Translations under genes and position numbers: made by a program | From: Sympetrum striolatum | Lineage: Eukaryota > Arthropoda > Insecta > Odonata > Libellulidae | Assembly: GCA_947579665.1 (NCBI GenBank) | Contig: OX388347.1 | Span: 19,584,562 to 19,648,561 of the forward strand | Length of the DNA stretch: 64,000 bases | Reading direction: 5' to 3' | Notes under the pieces: model-generated | Told to the model about the DNA's origin: nothing | Seen by the model: only the letters and a program-made list of their open reading frames with translations | The model's database searches: none | Shown here: positions 1-10,377 of the stretch, in pieces | Numbering within the stretch: position 1 is the stretch's first letter | How the letters are laid out: every line of letters starts with the position of its first letter

Positions 1-229
1 CAGGTATATACATTTACGTACAAAAGTTATAGATAATGTACTTTACTACAACTTTTGTATGAAACATTATTTCGTTACACTGATTGTTTAGGAGTTATTC
101 TTCAATAATGGTTAACCGGAAGTTGTTTATCCGGAAATGAAAGTTTTTCATACATATCTCCGTCAGAATGCAATGTAGGTATATAAAATTATGTACCAAA
201 GTTATAGATCATGTATTTTACTACAAACT

Positions 230-568
230 GCGGATGAGACGTGTACTCGCGAACTCGAGAAAGTGCAGCGTAAAGCGGTTCGTTTTGTTAAGAAATGCTA
301 CGATAAAAAAGCAAGCGTTACAAAAATGCTCTCAGACGTAGGTTGGGAATCCTTGAAAGAAAGGAGATTGGAAGCTAGGCTGCGATTGCTTAATAAATTC
401 AGGGAAACTACATTTTCCAAAGATACAATCGGTATCATGCAACCCCCCTGCTACGTCGGTCGATCCGATAATGACCGTAAGTTAAGAGAAATAGATGCTA
501 GGACGAATCGTTTCAGAGATTCATTCTTTCCGCGAACAATACGTGACAATAATCGAATAAGGAAGTAA
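230..568 (+). pseudogene. LINE reverse transcriptase, C-terminal fragment
   Basis: The open frame ends at TAA 566-568 and encodes a basic segment. Recognisable blocks are LEKVQRKAVRFV, then SVTKMLSDVGWESLKERR, then ARLRLLNKFR, ending FFPRTIRDNNRIRK. This is the conserved region downstream of the polymerase domain in many arthropod LINE ORF2 proteins. An open frame extends upstream to an ATG at 191, but those ~13 codons belong to the host repeat into which the LINE inserted, so that ATG is not the true start. RT catalytic motifs and the endonuclease are absent, so the fragment is dead. The frame has no internal stop, suggesting a fairly recent insertion. Confidence 0.85.
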
Positions 569-630
569 TTTAGATTCAACTGGTGTTTACACCCCCTGCC
601 ACACGCCGAAAGGCGGCTTGTAGGGTATTA

Positions 631-654
631 ATGTAGATGTAGATGTAGATGTAG
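631..654 (+). repeat. (ATGTAG)4 tail of the LINE
   Basis: Four exact ATGTAG units end the LINE immediately before the right-hand ACAAA. The opposite-strand copy at 45664 ends in the same hexamer motif, so this is the element's own 3' terminus, not an unrelated microsatellite. It replaces a poly(A) tail. Confidence 0.85.
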
Positions 655-725
655 ACAAATGTTGTATGAAACATTTTCCTGTAACACTCATTGTTTTGGA
701 GTTATTTATATGTTACCGGCATAGG

Positions 726-3235
726 CTTCTGTTTTCAATAAATACGGAAAAAGTCATGTGTTGGCCACATCAGATTCTTTTACTATATCCTATGATGTTA
801 AATTACTTTTTCTCGTTAGATTATTACCAAAATGTATCATCTTCCCCTAAGTTATCAAGCTTTAGGGTAGCGAGCTGTTCCTATTAGAAAACTTGTTTGC
901 AGCCAATCAACTTCTAGGAAAGAGCAACTGGCAAAGAATGGGTTCAAGGGAAGCGTACGACTTGTGGTAGGAAAACGTTTTTATGAATTTATTAAAGTAC
1001 CAGTAAGCTCCTTGGAGTCCTGCACAGAACCGATGAAAATAAATTGCTATCAGGCTGAAATTATGGACCGCAGATACGTTCAATGAGGCAATTTAATTGT
1101 TCAGAAGTAATGAGGGTCGAGTTATTTCACGAAAGGCTCGGATCGAGAGAGATGAAGCTTGGCAGCTGCGAGTCAGCCGTCATCAAGGGCAATTTAACCG
1201 AATTTTTCAGGGGAAGCAGGCGCGTGGTTTTGTTGGTCAATTAAGAGCCTCGAGGGAAAAGGATCCGGGATACCCGTTACTCCGGCATCTAGGAGGCGAT
1301 GAAATTTTTACTGCTAATTTTGTGAATTCTGTTCCAGATGGAAGTGATTGAATTTTGCTTTATCGCACAATTAAAATCTTTGTGGGGCAATTGAAACGAA
1401 CTATTGTAACGGTTACCATTTCGTCACGACTTCTTTCAACCCCATCTCTTACGACGGAGACTTATCTTACGTAAAGTGTACGTATTTACTTTTAGTTCTC
1501 CTTATTAATAGTTTCAAGTGATAGTTCACCTTTTTTATTATAATGAACGAAGAAAAGTGAAACTGACGCTCATATCAATTTTTTCATTAAAAAATAGCGT
1601 CTGAATGATGGAGTCCTCCAAAGATGTAATTATTTCGTAAGGAAAAAATACTTTAAGAGGAATTTAACTGAATTTTCTGGATGTATTTTCTACCTCTTTT
1701 GAGGGTCAAGTCCTTCATCACTCCATTTTCTTTATATTTCCGACCCTTCGGGTGGTTGAAAACCCGAGTTTTTTTATTCTGTTACCATCCACCGTACACA
1801 GGCAGTGTTTGGGGAATCTTCAGATCGTATCTCTCCCAATTTTTAATCCTCAAAAAACCCTTTTTGAACTTTAAACGCATGGAACCTCGCGAGAGGCCTA
1901 GTAACCCCTTATCTTAGGCAACCACAATAGTCTCGCTAATAGCATTTTTTATTTTTCCTCCAACTAGGAGATATATATGATGAATATAGTTAAAATATTC
2001 TTGCAAACAGACTGCTTTAATTTTTTATCAAGTAAAATTAACTGTTCGTCGAAGCAAGAAATTTTTGTTGCCAGTGGAATTAGGGCCTCAAAATATTACA
2101 CCCAACTTATCAACTGACTTGGGTTTTAGAGATGCGAATTTATTAAAAAAAAGAGGTGAAGAATCGCGAACAGGTTTCTTAATTTCATCGGCCCGTTGGA
2201 AGACGCCGCTATTAGTTCTACGAAAAATTCTGAAAATTCGCTTATAAATACGACATAAAATCACCGTTACGTTGACAATTATTTTCTTGGCGTCGACCCG
2301 TAGCCGCTCAGAGACTCTCCCGAGCTCCGCTTCGGATGGAAGAACGTTCTGCTTAGGTTTCTCTGACGTCACGCGCCTAGATACGCCATAACTCGTTGTC
2401 TAGGTTTTTGTTTTCCAGCCTCAGCGCTGGGTGTTGTTTGCTCCGAATGGTTAGCGCTCGGGAGTTAAAATCTCCAATTAAAGCATAAAAGGAGGCTTGT
2501 ATCTCATTAGAGGGATCTCGCCGGCGCCCGCCTTCGTATCTCGGCACCATCTTGGTGCTGGTCTGCGAGTGTTAAATCGAAGGACGCCTCCGATATCCGC
2601 GTCTTTCATTATCTCCGCATCGATTCCCGGCGCATCCCTCGCCTCTGCATTCGTCCCGTTATCTCTTAATCGCTGCTGTTCTTCGATTTCCTGCCGTTCA
2701 TAAGAATCAGCGGTATTGGCTACGGTATTATCCGAGACGTGAGCTAATTAATTTAATACACAAAGCGGAATTCCCGCCTGCAAAAAGCAGAGTAATTTGT
2801 CAGGTTCAAAAGGTTCCGCTAACCTATTTAATGTGTATCGATGGGAAGTGGACGATTTAGAAGCCATATTGTTGCGAAGGTTTGAAAGAAGGATCCTTTT
2901 TTTTACTAATCTGCCTATGCTGAAATAGGCGCTAGGTCGTCGGCTGCGTTTAACAAATAATAAAGAAACGTCAATGCAATATCCTCATGCGTAAGAGGTC
3001 CCTGAAAAATTACGTAGTCTTCAAGCGATAGCCTTAATCTCCTGTCTTTAATAAGGGATAATTCACTGGGTAGAATAAGTGTACTCAGAGTCTCAATCCC
3101 TAACTTCCAAATATGTATAAATGCTATCTGTAGTGATTTGGGTTTGGGAACGGGAGAGCTAGCTTGTGTTGAGTAGAAGAGGATTCTATTACCAATCCAA
3201 CCGCATTCAGCAATAATCTTCTAAATTTATTTAGG
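726..3235. other. Non-coding stretch
   Basis: No supportable gene. Reading frames of up to 94 codons are present but have no domain or convincing splice context. The part 2290-2720 is less AT-rich and contains an isolated CRE-type palindrome TGACGTCA (2364-2371), the palindrome AGAACGTTCT (2341-2350) and a tRNA-like A-box-resembling phrase TGGTTAGCGCTCGGGA near 2448. None of these is enough to call a promoter or an RNA gene. Confidence 0.5.
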
Positions 3236-3239
3236 TGTT

Positions 3240-3305
3240 GAAATGATTAGTCTCCGTGCCGTCTAACCCCAAGGTCCTGGGTTCGAACCACGGCTAACTG
3301 GATAT
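3240..3305 (+). repeat. tRNA-like (SINE) fragment with B-box
   Basis: GGTCCTGGGTTCGAACCACG contains a polymerase III B-box (GGTTCGAACC) in a T-arm-like setting. It resembles the fragment at 27480-27520 (ACCC, GGTCC, GGGTT, AACCA, GG in the same order), suggesting one tRNA-derived SINE family. No canonical acceptor stem or A-box can be closed, so it is not a working tRNA gene. Confidence 0.45.
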
Positions 3306-5756
3306 TCCCGGAAAGGATGTTTGTTTACATCATATGCCTTTGTTCATTAACAACATATTTGTTCAAAAAGGTTATTAAAACGGTCTTAAAATTAATTAAT
3401 TCTTCCAAAAATTAAGCAAATTAGGAAAACCCTGTCCTGTTATGTTAATAATAGAAAACGTTGGTGGAATTATTGTGATTTGACTAAATTTCCTGCCATC
3501 CGTCTGCAGTTATTATTTTCTGCAAGATGTTAAAGAGCAGTTGATCTTTGCTTATCCTTTATAAAGTAAATATCTGATCATATCATTACTTAGGTTGCTA
3601 TGCCCCTTGATTATCGTAGAATTCTCTCGAGTTTTAATATTCCCAGCATAACTACATAATTTTAATGTCCCACTGCCGGAAACAGTACCTTACTAAACGC
3701 AAATGGGACGTGTGAAGAATACTTTATTAAAGGAAGCTGCGCTGAAGCAATACAATATGTTCACTCATTTCAAATACGGAAGCTAAATTTTTATTTGGAA
3801 ATACTAATAAATTCTCAAGTACCTGGCAATTATATTAGTAATAAGTAAGAGCAAGCCTCAGTTTTTGAATGATAACTTTTTCCAAGTACGATTAATATAT
3901 TGAAGGATAAAATTTACTTCTATCAACTATTTCCGAACGCATTCTAAGGAGGACGACCTCTCTAGTATATTTAGAAAATGAGTTTTTTTTATTCATAATT
4001 TCCTTCCATTACAATTTTATGGAGTTGATTTTTTAATGAAAATTTTCCGGCTTGGAGTAAAATAATGGTAACTAAAATGATGAATATATTGTGTGACATA
4101 TTAGAATATGGTCAGTTATAAACAGGAAAAAACACTGAGACGTTTCTTGCTGAATAAGTCCGCTAAGTCCTTTGCTTTAATCTCTGTGGCATTCCTATTG
4201 TACAACGTAAACGTGATACTCGGAAGCACTCCCGAGTCATAAAGAATATCTTTATTGCACAGTTAAACTACCGGCGCAGAACTCCGTGACCATGGGTCGG
4301 TGCGAATAAGTTAACCGTGCAGTGCTTATGGTATGTTTGCGGAAAAGGCCAAACAAAACGGAATATTCAGAAGCGGCGATGTGATGGAACGCTCCGATTA
4401 ATCTCTAGAATGTAGACTATTCCTCATATCTCGGTAACTATTTTAAGCGTAATAACTGTGAATATTACGGGTTATTGTTGAATAATTGCCAGGCATCTCT
4501 TGGTCTAGTCTTGAAGGAAATGCTCTCCAGCCGCATTGGTCTCTGTCTGCTCCGGATGACCTTCCAACAGGTTTTACTCAACTTAGCGGACTCCGTCCCT
4601 CTTACGTACCAAGTCCGAAAATTTTTCATCGTGGGCATAACGTCGGTGACCCAATCCCGAGTGTGTTGTCTTGGGGAGGCAAGTGCTCGGGGCAGAAATC
4701 GTAGCATGTGTCCGGATAATGGCCTTCGTCTGCCGGGGGAGTGGATGCAGCTGCCTCCGCAACGTGGGGGCGGCTTTATCGCTCCGTAGGCCTTGGGACG
4801 GAGGCATCTCTGGAGGATGCTTACACTAAGTGGGTTTGGAGCGGCCGTTTTCAGCGGAAAAATATTGAGGGGTAGACGAGTGATTTATCAGAAAAGGCGA
4901 TATTTTATTGGAAAACGGGGTGGTCTGTTCGGTGAGGATTCGACGTAGAGTACTATCCGATTGAGAGTTATAGGGTGAATTTAAGTCGTCAGATTTTAAG
5001 TTGTTATCCTGCGGAAGTGTTAGAGAAACGTATTTACTTTTAACTTAAGTCGTAATTTTGAGGCATTCTGAGGGGTGACTTGGAAACAAATATTTAGTTA
5101 GATGATGCACAACACATGACTGACTCGAATTATTGTCTCTCTCATCGCTTATTTTATATGTTTCTGATGCTAAAATTGGTTCATTATGGAAAGTTATTGC
5201 GGGTGATTCATTATATTCATTATAAGATATTCATCATTTTTCCAATGTTGGTTGCTCGTATTTGGTAATTCTAGAATCGTTGTACATAAGAAGAAATTAT
5301 TAATAAATTCGGGCGCTCCATTGATAATTTTTGATTACACAGCTGAGGAAGATATTCGGCAAGATAAGACTTATACTGTTACCATTCTTCTATCTCAAGG
5401 TCGATTGAAATGTTTCCATTTTTGTTTGCCTACGAATTATAAATCGTATTCTGAATTCCTCCTATGAGAAGTATCTCTAAATAAGTTAAATAGTTGGCCA
5501 TAAAGTTCCAACCCTCGCTGCGTTTTTGTCATTTTATCGTGAGTTGGAAAACACTTTTGAGGAATGGACTATTGCCAAGTTAAAATTTGAAAGCTATGAC
5601 AGTTCCTCGAAAGAAAGTTATTCGATAGTAGAAAATTTTATGGGTATTTGTTAACGAATTTCTACTTTTTATTTCATATTTTTTCAAAATGATGCATTAA
5701 CAAATGCCATTTGATGGAGGCTTTTAAAAATCATTTGTTTTGCAATATTTTCACTT
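3306..5756. other. Non-coding stretch with a GC-richer island at 4480-4860
   Basis: Mostly AT-rich. The interval 4480-4860 is GC-richer and open on both strands (80 codons minus, 104 codons plus). I recognise no domain in either direction and no clear acceptor/donor pair bounds them, so no exon is called. Confidence 0.4.
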
Positions 5757-5758
5757 TA

Positions 5759-6068
5759 CAGTAAACTCCTGTTCATCCGAATCGCGTTTATCCGGAATCC
5801 GCTTTATCCGAACAAATTTTTCCGAATGCACTTACCCCACCCCCACCCACCGAATACCATCGCGACCCATTACTTATTTGCTCGCGACACCTCTTCATAT
5901 ACGTTTTTCAGTCAAAAACATGCAGACTTATTCACAACCAGATCAATAGCATTCTACGTAAGCACCTTTTACGATCGTATTGACGCAGTTCGGGGTGTTT
6001 CACGCGGGACTTCGGTTTATCCGAAACGACCGCCGTTCCGATCATTTCGGATAAACGGGAGTTTACTG
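5759..6068. mobile_element. pogo/Tigger-like MITE (Tc1/mariner superfamily)
   Basis: The two ends are inverted repeats: the left end starts CAGTAAACTCCTGTTCATCC and the reverse complement of the right end starts CAGTAAACTCCCGTTTATCC. Both ends abut TA (5757-5758 and 6069-6070), the target duplication of this superfamily. Subterminal TTTATCCG(G/A)A motifs recur inside both ends. The 310-bp length and lack of a transposase frame make it a non-autonomous miniature element. CAGTA-type termini with TTATCCGAA repeats are what I know from pogo/Tigger-type families; the exact family would need a library search. Confidence 0.85.
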
Positions 6069-6070
6069 TA

Positions 6071-9000
6071 CTCGTATAATTTTTCATGCGGGCTCTATGG
6101 GTAACAATGATACTATGTAATTATTTAAATTAGAATTCACAAGCCCCTAAAAGTTTATTAGCTCCTAATGATATATGACGCCTCATTCACAATAGTATTC
6201 CATCCTATCACCTGCCCAGGACAGAGCGTAGTAATTTCGATCTTATATGATTTACTTGCACATGCTATCTTCCTGTTTTTAGTGATATTATATCTTTCTC
6301 CAATAATGCATCACAGATTCGACTAAATCTAGAAGAACTAGACAAATGAGTAGAACTTAGATCTGTCTTATGAAATTGAATCCGGTCCCTTGAGGGCGCT
6401 CGTGCTCCATAGGAACCCACCCTGTGGCAACATGTGCACCCGCATTCAGTCCAATTGCTTTTTTATTTTCCCTCATCTCCGATTTCCAACCCTTTTATCC
6501 CTTGAGCCATGAAAAGTGACCACCGTCGTCGCTCGTTCCTGCACAGATGTGCTCTCCTCGCTCACCGTTACTCTTTGCATGGCAATCCGTGGTACAGAGG
6601 CATCCAAACAACGGTCCGCGGGCACGCCTCAGTGATCTATTCAACTGACACAATGGCAAATGCCGTATTCACATATTTTGTTCACGCTTTTCATGTTCTT
6701 TGTATTCTCTACCAGGATACGAGTTAGTGGAGTACCTGAGTGGAGGTTAGTATTTAGCTGCAGTAAGGAGGTTTTAACATATTTCATCCGTAAGGTCATT
6801 AATACAGGTCTGTCGTATTGATCGGACCATTTATCACGGGTGAAATGTTATTGTAATGAGCTTCTTCAAAGCGGGATGTTTTCTAGGCTATAGTGTTACT
6901 CTTGATATGACGTTCGGAATCAGCTGTTACTCCAATGATGAACTAAGAAGGTAGCTGAGTATCTTTCGACAATTTAACTTGAATAACGTCTGATTTATGT
7001 AGCGGAGTTATATAATTAATTACATTATTGAGTTACGTTTATAATTTTATTCATGAGTTACGTAATTGCGTTATATTTTACATACTTATATGCATGATTG
7101 TTTCCTCCATGCATCGATATTTCTATGACATCCGTAAGCTATCAATCTTTGATGTTAATCAACTGAGATGTTTCAACCTCCTTACCTAGTAGCCTAAGGA
7201 AGTCTATAACTTATCCTCAATGCCTCGTTTTTCAATCATAAACTTCCGAAGAGGGATTGAAATCTAAGTATACATTCTTCTGTAATCGCTTTTTTGTGTA
7301 GATTCTTTGCTTTTTCCTCATCTACTGAAGTTGAAACGGGTTCGGAAGCCTCCACGACCATGCGCTACATACTTTGATAGACATTAAAGATGGTTGATAA
7401 TTGTCTTCCTCCAGACTTAATAGAGTCACTCAAAGCGACGCACAGTCTACATTCTGCGACTTGAACTCGTTCGTGAATTTTTCCTTCGATTCGAAATAGT
7501 TAACCCATCACGTCATTGGGACGAGCAGTCGACGATGGTCTCATTCTGTATTGGATGATAGGCATTCGCTTCTAATGACTAGTGATCTAAGTTTTGAATC
7601 ACTCCTTACCTTTCGAAGTTTTCGAAACCATGTCCTTGCTCTTTGGCCTTCTTTTACACGTTTCTATTCTGGATAATGACGGATCTAGAAGAAGGGTAAA
7701 GGTTTCTCTTAAAGCATCGTAGGATGTTCCAATATTTTAAAATAGACTTAGCAAAATAGAAGAAAAGTCTTATTTAATAAGGGTACTGGTCATTTTTCCT
7801 CTGGTTCTACTTCGTAATCAGATAATCTTAATTATCAAAAAAATGTTATTTTTGCAGCCTTCGACTTAGATTGTTATTTTTGATGTTATTGTCTTGGAGC
7901 GTTTTGTAAATGATGTTTTGTCGCCCTCTGCTATATCTTTAACAGTTCATCTTCATTGCAAAATCGACGTTCAAAAATCAATGCATAGGTTTCATGGTAA
8001 ATTTATTTCATAAGTCATAGGGTTTGCTGCAATAATTTACACTAACGCAATGCTAAGGTAGAGATGGAAGTTTTGTTTCTTAAAAAAAGAAGCTATTACA
8101 CGTTTGACGTATTAAAATCTTCAACTCACGAGACATTTTGAAGGTAGACAGAAGGGGTTCCCTATTTACAGTAAAGGTAATACGGAATAATTTAACGACT
8201 AATCGTTGAATAAGTTTTGTTTGGGAAATATTTTTCAGCTTTTCTTGCTTATTTTGTAAAGATTTTAATTGACCACTGTTCACTGAAAAATTTCAAAATC
8301 AATTTTCATGAGGAGGTCCCGCGGTGAATTAATGTTCCTGTTTAATCGCTTTTCTAGAGGCGGAAATAAAAATTTCGCGTAAAAACATCACGTTCTACGT
8401 CTCCCGACCCCTCTTAACCAGAGCTGGAGCTGAGCTTGCTTCCCAACGAAGGTGGGGACAGTAAAAAATTGGCTGGGTGTGCGTGATTGCTAGTACCGTG
8501 TAATTTAGCGATTAGCTCGCGAATTCGAAGGGAACAGTCGAGCCTTGGCCTGGCCTTCAATCTTTGAAACGTCCCTTTCGTTGAGGGGCTTTCCGAATCC
8601 TCCTCTAGTAGTAGTCCCTCTTTTCGCATTCCCTTTATTCCCTCAGTGTTTTAATCTTCAAGTGTCCTCTACGCGTTTTTTTAATCTCCAAAGGTTATAC
8701 TTCATTATTATCATCGGGTGTTTCTGATGATGAATTTATGGCCATTTCAGCGTTTATGAAGAAGTGTATTATCTCTAGAAGCTTTGATCCTTCCTCAACC
8801 GTCGTAATCTTTTGTACAAGATGAATAATTTTGTGTATGCTCACTCTGGACTAACTGAATAGTAATTAAGTTTTTTATATGAGAAGCAGGACTAAATCGA
8901 ATTTTAGGCGTGTAGGTGGAGATCTTTTCAGAAAGAGGTTGGATCGGTTGAGTAATGAATCAATTTAAATCAGAGAGATATTAAGTTACCGATGTTAAAC

Positions 9001-10264
9001 TGTCTTCGTAATGTCATTTGTGCATTAAAAGTGGAACTGGGAAGGCACTTAGCCTTTTTTAATAATTTAGTAATTAAGTGGGCGTAACCAAGATGTTTCT
9101 TTGCATAAGATGGAGATCTATGATGGAAGGTGATTTTTTGCTATGCTAGTCCTGATCTTTAAATATAGATTTAAATTCTCATAAGGCTTCGTTGCTGTTA
9201 TTTTTATTTCTAGTATTTTTATATATTAGGAATTGGGGGAAAAAACTGGGAAAGAGATACTAAAATAAATCACTTTTAAAAATATTTTTTTCCGCGACAT
9301 TGTCATGGAAATTAATGGAAACTAGCGAGGAATCACTTTTATACGCCGAAACGTAACTAACATAATAAATTAGGTTCATATGTGTGTGCCACAAATGTAG
9401 ACAATTCCATTCCTGTTGTTGCATAAGAGTGTCTATGCATTTGAAATAACTATGGCTTCCTTAGATCGGGATCATAGTTCCCGCCAGTGATATTCCAAGG
9501 CACGCAAGCGAACTAAAGAATTGACATTTTTATGGGATCTCAGGAAATATCGAATTCCGATTGTGTTACTCGATGAGGCCCGTGGAAGATATCACGGGTG
9601 GCCAAAAATCCTGAAAGACCTGTTATCACTTTGCTCGCGTGCGATATCCGAGTTGCATTCGTCATTTCACGTGTCCCATCTCGTTTTTAGCCTCCTCCTG
9701 TGACCTTATTGCGGTTCATGCGCTTCTCGACCTTTACGCTTTTACGCTACACTGGAGCATATACTTAAACTCGCGGCTCATTTTTCCTTGCATTTTTTTT
9801 AGCCTCTAAGAATGTCAGTCGATTAGGAGAAAACTGTATATACGAGCAAGTTTGGAAAATTTTGATTTTTTTACGAAATCCAATCCATTAGCATAAAAAT
9901 TAAAATATCACAGACGACAAAAACACGCAATTAGTTGTTAGGAGCATTCGAGATCGTGAATACATGAAGAGTTTGTTACTCCAGTGGCACCAGTTTTGAA
10001 ACGTTGGATTCGAAAATAGAGATCGTGAATGAATTGAAACTCATGTTACTACCTTCGGGCAGATAAAGATTTCCACGTATTACTTTTAATGTTTCGGTGT
10101 GAAGAATCGTACATCTTCCAGGCCTTAACTGCTGCGAAAACAATTGTCTCAGAAATGAAGTATTGGACCTTACTTCAGCATTATTATTAAACTTACCAGA
10201 TATTCTTAATGAGATTTCATTATAAAATCAATTGACGAAGCTGTCACTTTGCGCAACTCCATAA
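6071..10264. other. Non-coding stretch
   Basis: AT-rich DNA without a supportable gene. Short open frames near 6509, 8080 (-), 8414 (-), 8545 and 9521 lack domains and paired splice sites. Two GAGTTACGT phrases lie close together near 7030-7060. I see no further structure. Confidence 0.5.
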
Positions 10265-10377
10265 CGTAGGAAAGGAAAAGAACACTTTGTCTTAGTTCCA
10301 CAGTAAAACCTTACTGTGGAATTTAAGTAAAAATTTTACTGTGGAACAAAGACAAAGTGTTCTTTTCCTTTCCTACG
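10265..10377. repeat. Long near-perfect inverted repeat (44-bp arms)
   Basis: Arms 10265-10308 and 10334-10377 are complementary except at one position (10294). The 25-nt spacer contains a further copy of TTACTGTGGAA, so a nested hairpin TTCCACAGTAA-AACC-TTACTGTGGAA can form with the inner part of the left arm. No TA or TTAA duplication is evident at the ends. It may be a foldback element or a source of long hairpin RNA. No protein is encoded. Confidence 0.9.

Larger units (their letters stand above)
228..654 (+). mobile_element. 5'-truncated non-LTR retrotransposon (LINE), 3' end only
   Basis: The insertion holds the last ~112 codons of a LINE reverse-transcriptase ORF, a short 3' UTR and a hexanucleotide tail. 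It is flanked by the 5-bp direct repeat ACAAA (223-227 and 655-659), as expected of a target-site duplication. Its limits are supported independently by the neighbouring intact repeat unit, which shows what the empty site looked like. The 3' UTR carries a small hairpin, CGCC-GAAA-GGCG (604-615). A second copy lies on the opposite strand at 45664-45820. The clade is probably CR1/Jockey/I-like from the C-terminal sequence, but assignment needs the upstream RT domain, which is missing. Confidence 0.88.
3..725 (+). repeat. Imperfect direct duplication (about 175-bp period), second unit split by a LINE
   Basis: Sequence from base 3 (GGTATATACATTTACGTAC...) recurs from base 178 (GGTATATAAAATTATGTAC...). 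Both units run through GTTATAGAT, then ATGTA and TTTACTACAA. The match breaks at about 228 and resumes at about 660, where TTGTATGAAACATT, then ACACT, ATTGTTT and GGAGTTATT occur in the same order as in the first unit at 56-105. The interrupted unit therefore shows the pre-insertion sequence. Similarity fades after about 725, near a shared ACCGG. Confidence 0.75.

Noticed and set aside
191..229. ATG at 191 as the start of a LINE-derived gene
   Set aside because: The first ~13 codons lie in the host repeat, which also occurs without the LINE at 16-54.
2364..2371. TGACGTCA as a cAMP-response promoter element
   Set aside because: A single 8-bp site with no TATA box, initiator or downstream coding sequence is not evidence of a promoter.
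4465..4807. GC-richer island open on both strands, possible exon
   Set aside because: No domain recognised and no convincing acceptor or donor at either side.
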